64,000 nucleotides of DNA from Physcomitrium patens (lineage: Eukaryota; Streptophyta; Bryopsida; Funariales; Funariaceae). Positions 1 through 10,063 of the stretch are shown piece by piece. The stretch is taken from assembly GCF_000002425.4 (NCBI RefSeq), contig NC_037269.1:8887444-8951443 (forward strand), in the 5' to 3' direction. A model generated the notes under the pieces. That model was not told the origin of the DNA. It ran no database searches and saw only the letters and a list, made by a program, of their open reading frames with translations. Numbering within the stretch: the first letter of the stretch is position 1; the number at the start of each line of letters is the position of its first letter. The translations under genes and the position numbers were made by a program.

Positions 1-559
1 TCCAAAAATATTACCTTCTTTTCTTCACTAAGGTCATTAAAACTAGGCTTTAAAAATATCTTAGAATCAAAATATATGTTAGATCTTTCCAACCTTTACA
101 AAGCTTGCTCCTATATACAAATTCTAATTTGACTATTTAAAAAAGAACCTATAATTTTCAAACTTAATAGATGTCTAGTACAATCTTTGACTATTTTTTA
201 ACAATATTGATATAAATGTGGTATTTAAAATAATCCATCTTTAAAAATATGCTTATAGATTACATCCATACTTGTACTTTTATTTAATAAATTTAGTTCC
301 ATTTTTCTTAATTCACTAATAAAATTCTTTAATTTATTCTATTTTCAATTGGTGGCTATTAATTTACTTTTTTTGATAATAAATATTGTAACATTTATCA
401 ATTTTTGGATGCCATTATACTTCTAAATATCAACAAAGATTTAAAAGATATTTATTTTTTAAAATATTATAATTAATGATTCTTTTCCTTTATTCAAGTT
501 GATAGGCTTTTAAATTCAATTTCACCATTGCATTCTTTGTAAGTTAGTTTTTAAAGATA
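1..559. other. AT-rich sequence without recognisable gene
   Basis: Very AT-rich sequence with stops in every frame and no motif I recognise. It forms the left flank of the Tc1-like element and ends in the TA dinucleotide (558-559) that is the expected target duplication. Confidence 0.6.
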
Positions 560-790
560 CAGTGACTCAAAAAATTGTTTCAATGTTGACATATTTTAAA
601 AAGAATGGTGTATTATAGAGAAATTTTAGTAAATAATGACACGTGATTTGTATAGCAATTAAATTACTCTTTTATAGCTATCAAATGAGCCTAAGTTGAA
701 AAGAATCCATTAAGTAATTGTGGAAATATAACCAATCTAATTTGAAACAGTATTGAAACATTTTTTTGAGTGTGGTATCCAATTACATAT
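560..790 (+). repeat. Left terminal inverted repeat of the Tc1-like element
   Basis: Begins CAGTGACTCAAAAAATTG and pairs, with scattered mismatches, with the reverse complement of about 9745-9973. A length of about 220 bp is long for a Tc1 inverted repeat but known in some lineages. Confidence 0.8.
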
Positions 791-799
791 CAATAATTT

Positions 800-1560
800 G
801 TAGGATCTTCTTTGGCCTTGATAATTGCTTCCAACCTCTTAGGCATACTTTTTTTAAACTTTTGGCACAAAATTGCTTCAATATTATTCCATTTTATAGC
901 TATTATTTTTCATAATTTCCAAACTCCCTTTGGTCTTAGCTTCCAAATAATCAGCTAGCATTTAAGGTACTCCTAAAGATTTTCAATGGAATTAAAATTA
1001 GAAGAATAAGAAAAAAAATTCATTATTTTAATCCCATAATGATCAAATTACTTCGATGCTAGTTTTGAGTTATACTTGGAGCCATTATCTTGTTGAAAAA
1101 TCATCTCTTTCTCAAAAATACTAAATTCTTCAATGTTAGGAAGCAAATTTTTTTAAAGAACTATTTGGCATCCATCCTCCCCTCAATCTTTGCCATCTTC
1201 CTAATTTCATTCTATTCCATATAACTCTATATCATTATATTTCCACTCCCATGCTTAATTATTTTTTTTAATCTTTTTATCAAATGAGGACTGACTTTTT
1301 TTGTTTTTACACCCATTTTCTACCATCTGATCCAAATTTGTTGATATTTATCTCATCTGACCAAATAACCCTCTTCCAATCTTCCATAGTCCTTTACAGC
1401 AAAATCTAAATATTATTTTTAATAGCAAGTAGATAGTAGTGGTTTTTTTTTTTTTTTTTTTTTTTCTTACCATGGCTTTTATATTCCATTTCTTGAGAAT
1501 ATTTCAAATGGTTTGGATTGAACCAAGATTACTAATAATATTGTTATGAGTTTTAGCAAC
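800..1560 (-). pseudogene. Tc1-like transposase, C-terminal (catalytic) part
   Basis: Read on the minus strand, this region gives the typical Tc1 catalytic core with stops and frame changes. A WSDE-like block with the first catalytic Asp lies near 1350. The second Asp follows in FQQDNGSKYNSK near 1100. After exactly 34 further positions comes the glutamate of the NSIENL block, so the catalytic spacing is DD34E. The end of the protein follows (SMPKRLEAIIKAK near 830), matching the usual Tc1 C-terminus. A poly-T run at 1441-1465 interrupts it. The N-terminal part lies beyond the inserted retrotransposon, at about 9050-9250. The family assignment is firm; the gene is dead. Confidence 0.82.
1441..1465. 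repeat. Poly-T tract
   Basis: Uninterrupted run of about 25 T inside the Tc1 transposase remnant. A second, longer run of about 40 T lies at 2119-2152 in the chromovirus leader. Confidence 0.9.
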
Positions 1561-1940
1561 TATCATAGACATACAACTGAAGAAGGTTTTAGAAGATTCT
1601 AGAAGGTTCCAAAAGCTTCCAAAAGGTTCTAATAGGTTCTAAGAAAGTTCTAGAAGATCATAGGAGATCCTAAAAGATTTTAGGAGGCTTTAGATGATTT
1701 AAGAAGTTGCCAAAGAAGGATCTTAGGGTTGCTTTGTTCTCAAGCTTCATAGAAACTTCTCAAAAAACTTCCTAGGACCTAATATATATAAGAGTTGAGG
1801 CTGAGGAGATCCTCATTCTCAACAATTCACTTCTTATAGTCTAGTAAGGACCTTCTTGCCTTGTATCTATTTTTTTTTCTACTATCAAGCAAATTCTATT
1901 TCTTGGTCTTGAATCCTTGTCTTGTATATGGTCTCTAATA
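1561..1940 (+). repeat. 5' LTR of chromovirus G3
   Basis: Matches 8690-9047 along its length. The 3' copy starts with the canonical TG and ends ataaca, whereas this copy starts TATCATAG and ends ctctaata, so both termini are mutated. The first 140 bp are a 10-bp-period array, listed separately. A TATA-like TATATATAA lies at about 1782-1790 and is a plausible U3 promoter. Confidence 0.85.
1582..1700 (+). promoter_or_regulatory. Heat-shock-element-like array in the LTR U3 region
   Basis: GAA and TTC triplets alternate every five bases. Positions 1592-1609 read GAAGATTCTAGAAGGTTC, four perfect alternating nGAAn/nTTCn units, and the phase is kept on both sides: GAA at 1582, then TTC at 1617, 1627 and 1637. 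Three or more alternating units are the consensus binding site for heat shock factors. The same block in the 3' LTR (about 8712-8800) is more degraded. Seen: the spacing and the motif. Known: heat-responsive LTRs such as ONSEN in Arabidopsis use such sites. Inferred: heat induction here. It could equally be a simple 10-bp tandem repeat that resembles an HSE. Confidence 0.6.
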
Positions 1941-2118
1941 GTTTGTAGAGACTGCCATTAAAAAATATTAGGATCTTGGTCTTTCTTCATAGAGAGTGAA
2001 TTATCTCTCTTCTTGGAAGTATTATAGCATTCTAGAGGTTGTGGATTACCTTCTTTTAGAATAATAATATTATTTTTTTCAATATTTTTTTAGTTTTTTT
2101 TTTTAATATCATAGATGA

Positions 2119-2152
<34 letters not shown>

Positions 2153-2166
2153 CTTCTTTTGAAGGC

Positions 2167-3195
2167 ATGTATTTCTCTGATTTTTTATGGCAAAAGGTGA
2201 AAAAAGTTAATATGATAGAGTCAAAAGAGATCAAGTTAGATTCTATTATTAATGCTCTTAAAGCATTGAAGAATAGGATAGAAACTTTGTCAAAGCAGAA
2301 TGAAGAAATATATATGACCATACATAATGGTCAAGGAGCTGGAGTACCTCAACCACCATATCAAATTGCAACAACGGTTCCAAATTCTCAAATGACTATG
2401 TTTATTTCAAACATGGGAGGTACATCCACTCAAGGCAATGATCTGACAACAATAACAACAAAAGAATCAAGGATTAGCCTTTCGAAAAAGTTTGATGGCA
2501 CTTGTTCAAAATTTCATAGCTTTACAAACCAAGTACGGTTAATTACCTTACTTCAATCTCAATAATAATCTATTGAAGCATCTCATGTTGGTTTGATTGG
2601 AATCTTGTTCTCAAATCAAGCTTTATCCTAGTTCACCCCATTATTTGAAAAGAATTCTTCTATATTATATGATTTTGAAGCATTTTTGGCAGCATTTATA
2701 GAAGTATTTAGTGAACACGATAAGGTTTATTCTTCAACAACTAAAATTTAAAGCCTTCAACAAAGAACATGCTTTATATCAATGTATGCTTTAGATTTTT
2801 GACAATTAGCATGTGATATAAATTGAAGAGAAGACGCATTGATGAGCTAATTTCATTGAGAATTAAGAGACAATGTCAAGGACTTATTATTATCTATGCC
2901 AGATCCTTTAACACTCAATAAAGCCATTAGTCAAGGTGCGAAGTGGAATAATTATTTATTTCAATGATGACAAGTTAAACGTTCTTTAATTATGCCACAT
3001 GTATACACCAATTATTTTGTAGCTTCTTCACCACCCAGTTGGAAGCAGAAAATATGCAAATTGATGCAATTTGCTTCAAACCTCTTTCTGAGCAAGAAAA
3101 AAAAACATCAAAAGGAGCTTGGCCTATGCTTATATTACAAAAAATCTAGTCATAAGATTAATAATTATTCAAAGAAATGCCAGAGTACATATTGA
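2167..3195 (+). pseudogene. G3 gag
   Basis: A single reading frame from 2167 to 3195, broken by about nine stops. The N-terminal part has a helical stretch (LKALKNRIETLSKQNEEI). The middle matches the capsid-like region of retrotransposon Gag (PF03732-type): a KFDG block, then FEAFLAAFIEVF and an LRD..KDLLLSMPDPLTL block. Near the end (about 3119-3180) is a ruined zinc knuckle in which most of the CCHC ligands are lost, with one Cys, the His and the last Cys still alignable. Many stops sit where related Gag proteins would have Gln or Trp. Confidence 0.75.
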
Positions 3196-3268
3196 ATGAA
3201 GAGTGTAGCCACATCATCAAAAGCTTTGCAAAAAAATGAGGGTGACTAGCTACAATAAGATCATGTGA

Positions 3269-3493
3269 TTGTATTCTTCACTACCACAAATCAAAAAAGG
3301 TCATGTACTCTCTGCCAACCCTTCTTGTTGTTTTACTATACCTATATGGTTAGGAGTCACAAAACTAGATTGTCATGTATTACTTGATTCAAGAGCCTCT
3401 ACAAGTTTTATTGATAAAGAATTTTTTAGATCACACAAAATCTATATAGTCAAAAAAACCAAAGCCGTATATGTAGAAGTAATAGATGGTTGA
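3269..3493 (+). pseudogene. G3 aspartic protease
   Basis: A retropepsin-like block with HVLLDSRASTSFIDKEF, equivalent to the usual LLDSGAS active site, with the active-site Gly changed to Arg. It lies in a different frame from gag and from reverse transcriptase. It would cleave the Gag-Pol polyprotein in an active element; this copy is inactive. Confidence 0.75.
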
Positions 3494-3833
3494 CCTTTAT
3501 CCTTTGGAGACATCACTCATGAAACAATTCTATTAGAAATAACCTTTGACAACCATAGTAGCCAAGTAGTATTCAATGTGATTAGATCACCATGAAGTCT
3601 AGGCATGTTAGGACTCTCATGGCTTGAAAAATAAAATCTATTTATAAATTAGATATCTCAAAAGTTAGAATTTTGTCTAAGAGATCTCAAAACCCTTACA
3701 TCTATAAAAAAAACTTCTAATACTTGACAAGTCAAAACTTAAACAACATTTATTTATCGGAGCTAGAATAGTTATGAGGGCGGCCAAATAAGGTACTACA
3801 TTTGTTGTTTATGTAAATCCACAATCAGAACTT

Positions 3834-4740
3834 ATGGTTGCTACAACAATAATTTCAAAGGCATATAAGGATTTTATAGATGTATTTGAAAAGAAAAATA
3901 TTGATATCTCACTGAAGCATTGGCCTTACGATTGTGTGATTGATCTTCAAGAAGGTGATCAACTACCATTTGGATCCATCTATAATTTATCCAAGAATGA
4001 ACATGCAATTTTAAAAGAGTACATTGAAAAAAATCTGGTTAAGTATTTTATTTGACATTCCATGTTACAAATTGGTGCTCCAATATTATTTGTGAAGAAG
4101 AAAGATGGATCCTTACAAATGTGTGTCAATTATTGCAATTTTAATAAAATCACAATAAAGAATCGATATCCATTGCCATTGTTATTCAAACTTCTTGATC
4201 TACTTAGTCAAGAAAAGATCTTTACAAAGATTGATCTACGAGGCATGTATAACATGGTATGTATTAAGGAGGGAAATAAATAGAAGGTAGCATTTTACAC
4301 TAGATATGGATATTTTGAATACAATGTCATGCCTTTTGGACTTATCAATATTCCAACCATATTCCAACACTTAATGAATGATATATTTCATGAGTATTTT
4401 GATGATTTTATTGTGATTTATTTAGATGATATTCTGATCTTTTCCAAGAATCTAGAAGACCACGAAAAACATGTCTGTTTTGTGTTCAAAAAGCTACGAA
4501 GTGTTGAGCTATATATAAAACTGGAGAAGTGTGTATTTCATGTGCCTCAAATTGAATTTATTGGATATATTATTTCCAACAAAAGCCTTTTTATGGATCC
4601 AAAGAAAGTACAAGAAATCATCAATTGGACAAAGCCAAAAATTGTATGTGATGTCTAATGCTTTCTTGGATTTGTAAAATTTTATAAGATTTTTATTAAA
4701 AATTAATCCAAGATTGCTGCTCCACATATGTGGTTGATAT
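3834..4740 (+). pseudogene. G3 reverse transcriptase
   Basis: Runs in one frame with stops at about 4053, 4281 and 4656. The gypsy reverse-transcriptase blocks are present in order: [16 protein letters not shown] (about 4090), [21 protein letters not shown] with the first catalytic Asp (about 4225), MPFGLINIPTIFQ (4329) and VIYLDDILIFSK with the two catalytic Asp (about 4415). The catalytic triad is intact despite the stops. The same frame continues into RNase H. Confidence 0.88.
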
Positions 4741-4769
4741 ATAAAGATAAGCTTGACTAGGGCACCAAA

Positions 4770-5215
4770 GTAGAGAAAGCTTTTCAAAGCTTAAAAGATT
4801 CTTTTACAACAGCTCCAATTTTGATACATCCAGATTTCAATAAGCCCTATTTTATGGAGATTGATGCCTCAAACTTTACATTGAGAGCAGTTTTGTCAAA
4901 ATATGGAGAAGATGACAAACTTCATCTAGTTGCATTCCATTCTAAAATATTCTCAGTAGTAGAAGTTAATTACAAAATCCATGATAAAGAGCTAGTTGCT
5001 ATCGTAGATTCTTTCTAAGAATGGTACTACTTTTTTGAAGGCACCTCTCATCAGGTGACTATATATACAGATCATAAGAATCTTGAATACTTCATGTCAG
5101 CTTGAATATTGAACTGTTAAGAAGCACGTTGTCATATTATGTATTATTTTGCTCAGGAATGCATCAGGCACCTAGTTGTGGAAGGTGAGATTGTATTTCA
5201 TAAGTAGCCAAGAAA
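4770..5215 (+). pseudogene. G3 RNase H
   Basis: In frame with reverse transcriptase. The block FMEIDASNFTLRAVLSK carries the first catalytic Asp, and an NYKIHDKELVAIV block carries the Glu. A TDHKNLEYF block follows at about 5065 with the third acidic residue. A stop at about 5016 and more downstream break it. The frame is interrupted soon after by the inserted repeat at about 5255. Confidence 0.82.
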
Positions 5216-5254
5216 TCCTAATAGATTTCACCCATACGAGAAGAATATAATCTG

Positions 5255-6390
5255 AATTTCAATCCAAAAGTGCTTAAAACACTCTTCTTAGTAGTCTTAA
5301 CTATACATAAATTCCAATTACCTTTTTACTTTCATATTTAAGCAATTTAGATTTTTCTTGTAAGCTCCAATCCTAATTAGTGAGCTTTAACAAGCTGTAA
5401 CATCCAATCCAATTATTTGCTTGATGTAGAATTTTGCATGCAATTGTCAATATAAGTCTTCTATATGCTCAAGAAATTTTAGCCCAATCTAACTTACAGA
5501 TTGTGAGAAAACCTCCAAAAATTGCACTGATGTCACTCGACTGCCAACTTGAAAAGTGAAGCAAAAATCCCAGCAATGATTTCTCACTTTTCAACTATTA
5601 ACTTTGTTTCAAAATTGGTGTGTAGTTTAGTCTTCAAGTCCTTAAAGACCATGCCAATTTTCACCTTAATCCAATTGATAGATCTTCAAATATCATAGAA
5701 ACCCTATCCAACCTCAAACTGCCACCTTCCGAAACCCTCTTGTGCTAAAAACTACATATTTCTAAACCACGCTGTTAGATTATCACAAAATTTTGTATAC
5801 ACTTAGCACACCTAATAATCCAAACAATACCAAGTTTTCAACCATAGATAACACATCAATTGCACGAACTAGCCAAAATTGCTAGCCCTAATTATATTTT
5901 ATAAAATCCAAATCATTGATACAAACCTTGACTTCGAACAACAATTGCTAAGTATTCCAGAAAGCTTCTCAAAAAAATTCTTATTTCTCTGGAAAGAACT
6001 TCAAGCTACCTCTCAAATCCTAACCTCCAATCTTTGAATGATCCCCTATTTTGCCCTAGGCCGTCATTTTAGTGGCCAAAGGTCTGATTTTGGCCCTATC
6101 TCACAAATGATCGATCCCCGAGTATCAATCTAATCTATCTTAAGGTGTTTTTAGCCCAATTCTACTTTCAACTTAACCCTAGTATCAACTATATTAATTA
6201 ATTACCTCTTTTAATCTGATTTTATTAATTTATGGTCTTTCTAAGGTAGTAGAAGAGTCTATACAACCTAGAAGGTAAAATTACTAAATAACCTTCAACC
6301 TACTAACTATTAAGATAAGAAAATAACCTAAGAGGCTTTTATAAAAGCCATGTTTAGATACCTCAAATTATAATTGAACTAAGATAATTA
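5255..6390 (+). repeat. Unclassified 1.1 kb repeat inserted in G3 pol (copy 1)
   Basis: It interrupts the chromovirus between RNase H and integrase and does not read as pol. Its right half (about 5690-6350) matches, in reverse orientation, 15540-16240, including TCACAAATGATCGATCCCCG and the end block AGGCTTTTATAAAAGCC. Reading it on the minus strand would put a TATA-like TTTTATAAAAG next to a TG start, as in an LTR. However, the flanks (taatc and tgttt) do not form a matching duplication, so I leave it unclassified. Confidence 0.6.
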
Positions 6391-6679
6391 GATATTAATT
6401 AGAAATTCAACTTTGATTACAATTTCATTATATGTCGTATTACATTACGACAACATAGAAATGTATCTTTATCATAATTTGACTTTTGCATTACATATCG
6501 ACCCAAGAGCTAAAACGGATTATCAAATGCATTATCAAGATGTTCCTATGTTGAACCAAAAGAAGGCAAGGGAGCATATTATCAACTACGAGCAACCTTG
6601 TTAAAACTTCAGCAATTTCATCTTCAAGCAACCAATGTATCAATACCTGTGGATTTATTATTTCTTGATCAGGTTTGTA

Positions 6680-7830
6680 AAGCCTCAAATTTAGACCCTC
6701 TTATTCTTAATATCAAATAACTTTCCAACAACCTTCTTAAAAAATCTTCTAAATTCAAGTATGAAGACAACCTCTTGTTCTTTGAAGAACGTTTGTTCAT
6801 TCCTAAAGAATCAACTCGTATGTACATTTTTCAAACATGCCATGACTTCCCTACAACCCGACATTTTGGATTCAACAAGACCTTGGAACTTCTGTTTAAA
6901 GACTATTGGTGGTCTAAAATGTAAGACATTAAGGAATTCATACTATCATGTGATACTTATATAAGGTCAAAGAATCCTCGACATCGGCCATATGAACTTT
7001 GTCAACTCCTTCCCATTCCAGAACAACAATGGTCATTTATCTCTATAGATTTCATTATAGATCTTCCACCATCAAATTTATTTGATACTATCTTCATAGT
7101 TGTTGATCAATTGATCAAAATGACATATTTTATATTTTACAAGAAGTCAATTATTGGTAAAGAGATGGCAAGACTCTTTATTAATAATGTCTATTGTTAC
7201 CATGAATTACAAGAGAATATTGTTTCAGATCATGGGCTATAATTTGTATCAAGGTTTTGGAAGGTACTTTTCAAGATTCTTAAGGTTGACATCAATCTTT
7301 CCTTTGCCTTCTACCCTCAAATTGATGGCCAAACGGACCAGGCCAACCAAATTCTTAAGCAATATTTGAGGTACACCATCAACTATCAACAAGATTATTA
7401 AACTTCCTACTTGTCATTGGCAGAGTTTGCATATAAAATTACAATCCATGTATCTATGGAACAAATGCCATTCTACTCAAACTATGGTCATCATCCAAAG
7501 TTAGATATCATAGAGCCTTTAAAGTCAATAAACCCAGCAGTAAAGTATTTACTACGAAGATGGCCAAATTTCAAGCAATCATGAAGACTCACCTAAAAAG
7601 GACTCAACAACGTTTTAAGCTACTGACACATGAATTGAGGAAGGAATATCCTTCATTCCAGGTTGGTGACAAAGTGTGACTTCTTCAACGTAATATACAA
7701 ACTAATAAGTCATATAAAATGTTGGACTACTGAAGGTTGGAACCATTTGTGATTTAGAAACAAATTAATAACTTAACTTATTGCATAGAATTACCTTCAC
7801 CTATAAAGATTCATCCAGTCTTTTATGATT
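6680..7830 (+). pseudogene. G3 integrase
   Basis: The zinc-binding N-terminus (CHDFPTTRHFGFNKTLELL, then a single remaining Cys in LSCDTYIRSK) is followed by the catalytic core: WSFISIDFI with the first Asp (about 7030), and IVSDHGL with the second Asp (about 7210). The third catalytic position is altered: the usual GQTE block reads GQTDQANQ, with Asp for Glu. A GPY/F-like C-terminal segment follows near 7660-7800. Several stops (for example at about 6919 and 7240) replace Gln or Arg codons. It is dead but easy to recognise. Confidence 0.85.
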
Positions 7831-7899
7831 CACTTTTGGAAAGGTATAAAGAATCGAACATACCAGGTCAAAGACAACTTCGACTTCCTATGGTTGAAA

Positions 7900-8095
7900 T
7901 CAATGATTATGTTGGATTTGAGGTAGAAGAGGTATTAAATTCAAGAATAAGACATAAAAAGCTTGAATACCTGGTCTATTAGCATGGATATGATATAAAT
8001 GATCATACGTAGGAATCAGTTGATAACCTTATAAATGCACAAATAAAGGTTCGAAGGTTCTATCAACAACATCCATTTAGCCCAAAAGCAACAAA
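7900..8095 (+). pseudogene. G3 chromodomain at the integrase C-terminus
   Basis: The plus strand reads FEVEEVLNSRIRHKKLEYLVY, a stop, HGYDINDHT, a stop, then ESVDNL and a final helix to RRFYQQHP. This is a full chromodomain layout (EVE.IL..R....LEYLVKW.GY....TWE). Both stops are TAG at the two conserved Trp positions (TGG to TAG). Chromodomains target integration to modified chromatin in chromoviruses. Confidence 0.85.
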
Positions 8096-8689
8096 ATGAA
8101 GAATAGTAGCTTAGTAAGATAGCTTCACTATGAAGATTCTTAGTTCTTAGTTTTATAAAAAATGAGAGGAAGTTACTTCTAAAGAGACAATTTTTTCAAA
8201 TGTTTAGAATATTATAAATCAGTAGTTTGAATTCACAACCATAGCTTATTTATATTCTTTTGGTCTTGTGTATTTTATATAATATGAATAGTCAAGAAAT
8301 AGATGCCTTGTTGGTCATACCATTTCAACCAAGTAGCTTGCACAGATGACCTTGAGGTGAAGAACCACTTGAACCATGAAGATGTCAAAAGATACCTAGT
8401 AATAGATTATTGGTAATTGTGTTTGAGGTAGAAGTTGTCTATGAAGGACGTTTAGAAGGAATGTTTGTAGGAAAATTCCACAATGAAGATACTGAAGTTC
8501 ATGCTTAGTCACAAGTAAAAGGCTTGAGACAATATCAATGGCTATAAGGGCCTATAAACCATTTATCTCACAAAAAATAAATAGAATATATATCAGATAC
8601 TATGTGATAGATCTTCAACTTCTTGTGCATATATTAGCTTGCTACAACATTGCTTCTCGAAGACCTCAAAGCTAGAAGAAGAGGTGGTG

Positions 8690-9047
8690 TGATGGATATA
8701 TAACTAATGAAGATTCTAAAAGCTTCCAAAAGTTTCTAGTAGGTTTTAAGAAAGTTCTAAAAGGTTATAGGAGCTCCTAAAAGATTCTAAGAGGCTTTAG
8801 ATGATTTAGGAAGTTGTTAAAGAAGGCTCTTAGCTTTGCTTTGATTTCAAGCCTTATAAAAAGTTTTCAAGAAGCTTTCTAAGACCTAATATATATAGGA
8901 GTCAAGGCTGAGGGGATTCTCAATCTCGACAACTCATTTCTTATAGTTTAGCCAAGACCTTCTTGCCTTGTATCCAATTTTTGTTCTAATGTCAAGCTAA
9001 TTCTATTTCTTGGAATTGAATCCTTGTCTTGTATATGGTCCATAACA
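8690..9047 (+). repeat. 3' LTR of chromovirus G3
   Basis: Starts TGATGGATATA directly after a purine-rich tract (gctagaagaagaggtggtg, 8671-8689), which is the expected polypurine tract. It ends ..ccataaca at 9047. It shares the U3 array and the TATATATAGGAG promoter-like block with the 5' LTR, at clearly less than full identity, so the insertion is old. Confidence 0.87.
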
Positions 9048-9260
9048 ACTTCAACATCATTTTCAGCCTTTTTTAGTGTTGATTTTGTAAATGATTGCTC
9101 TTTCATCTACTATAGTGAGTTTTTTTGATTTACCTAATTTAAGGTTCTTCTTATTAAAAGTAATCTTTTTTATTAGCTTAGAGATAGTAACTTTATTTTA
9201 GCTAAATTTAGAAGTAATTTTACCATAAGATTTTTAAAAATGAAGAAGAGTAGTGGTGAT
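9048..9260 (-). pseudogene. Tc1-like transposase, N-terminal (DNA-binding) part
   Basis: The minus strand reads like the paired helix-turn-helix DNA-binding region of Tc1 transposases: a block resembling the LSLRKIAKK type, then a basic Arg/Lys-rich linker and a segment leading into the catalytic domain. It carries several stops. It continues into the catalytic part at 800-1560 if the retrotransposon at 1561-9047 is removed, which is why I call it. On its own it would be a weak call. Confidence 0.55.
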
Positions 9261-9434
9261 GTTATCTTGGAGAGAATGGAAAATAAGTTTTATAGTTGTT
9301 CAAGGAATTATCAAAGAAATAAGAATCTCACAAAGAAATATATTAAGATTAAAGACAAAGAATAAAATTTATAGTAAAAATGGTTCTAAAGACTCTTATT
9401 TATACTATAATGAAGATTATAAAAGTCTATGGTA

Positions 9435-9590
9435 TTTTTTGTTGAAGTTTTTAGAAGTCTAAAGGAGCTTCTAAAAGTCTAAAGAGGCTTTTAGAAGCCT
9501 ATAGAACTTTCTAAAAGATTGTGAAAGATTCTAAAAGTATCTAAAAGATTCTAAAAATTTGTGGAAGATTTTAGAAAGCCTTAGTATGTG
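9435..9590 (+). repeat. Second TTCTAAAAG/GAAG ten-base-period array
   Basis: About 150 bp of imperfect 10-bp units (TTCTAAAAGT, TTTTAGAAGC and similar), like those in the G3 LTR but outside it, within the Tc1-derived sequence. It could be a fragment of a related LTR or an independent simple repeat. Confidence 0.6.
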
Positions 9591-9744
9591 GTAATTTGGA
9601 ATATATTTGTACCAAAAATTATGATTAAGATTGGTACTTTTGTACTTGTTAGTAATTATTAATGATATCATTAGATTAGTAATAATATTATCATGATAAA
9701 TTTGATAATGATAGAATGCTATAATATTGAGTAATTAATAGAAT

Positions 9745-9973
9745 CCAAAAATTAGACACCATATTCAAAAAATTATTTTAATACTATTCCAAATTAGATT
9801 GGTCATAGCTCTACAATTATCGAATGGATTTTTTTCAATCTAAACTCATTTTGTAGCTATAAAAGAATACTTTATTTGCTATACAAATCATATTTCATTA
9901 TTTACTACAATTCATTTGTTATACACCACTTTTTTGAAATATGTCAATATTAAAATAGTTTTTTGAGTCACTA
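9745..9973 (-). repeat. Right terminal inverted repeat of the Tc1-like element
   Basis: Reverse complement of the left repeat, ending ..GAGTCACT at about 9972. The last base has changed and merges into a TA microsatellite just outside, so the exact end is uncertain by one or two bases. Confidence 0.8.
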
Positions 9974-10063
9974 TATATATATGTATTTATATATATATAT
10001 GTATATTATTTCTATTTTAAAATCCATAATTATAAAAAAAATTAGATTTTAAGTTACAATAGG

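Larger units (their letters stand above)
1561..9047 (+). mobile_element. Ty3/gypsy chromovirus (family G3), degenerate
   Basis: Order on the plus strand: LTR, gag, protease, reverse transcriptase, RNase H, integrase, chromodomain, LTR. This is the canonical Ty3/gypsy order, and the C-terminal chromodomain marks a chromovirus. The two LTRs (about 380 and 358 bp) are clearly homologous but diverged. All coding parts carry stops, and a 1.1 kb foreign repeat sits between RNase H and integrase. The element lies inside a Tc1-like transposon, so it inserted after that transposon. A clean 5-bp target duplication could not be fixed; the flanks read gcaac on the left and aactt on the right. Confidence 0.92.
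560..9973 (-). mobile_element. Degenerate Tc1/mariner (DD34E) DNA transposon split by an LTR retrotransposon
   Basis: The two ends are long, imperfect inverted repeats starting CAGTGACTCAAAAAA at 560 and reading inward from 9973, each flanked by TA. The similarity extends about 220 bp inward on both sides. Between them, on the minus strand, lie the two halves of a Tc1-type transposase gene, separated by the whole chromovirus at 1561-9047. Without that insertion the element would be about 1.9 kb, the usual size of Tc1 elements. It is inactive: the transposase has many stops and the right terminal base is mutated. Seen directly: the inverted ends, the TA dinucleotides and the transposase motifs. 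Inferred: that both ends belong to one original insertion, which the orientation and order of the parts support well. Confidence 0.85.

Noticed and set aside
2109-2321. Minus-strand frame with a long poly-lysine end
   Set aside because: Produced by the poly-T tract at 2119-2152 and antisense to gag; no protein signal.
8100-8689. An env-like or extra frame after the G3 chromodomain
   Set aside because: Stops are dense in all frames and no membrane helix or motif is seen; treated as 3' untranslated sequence.
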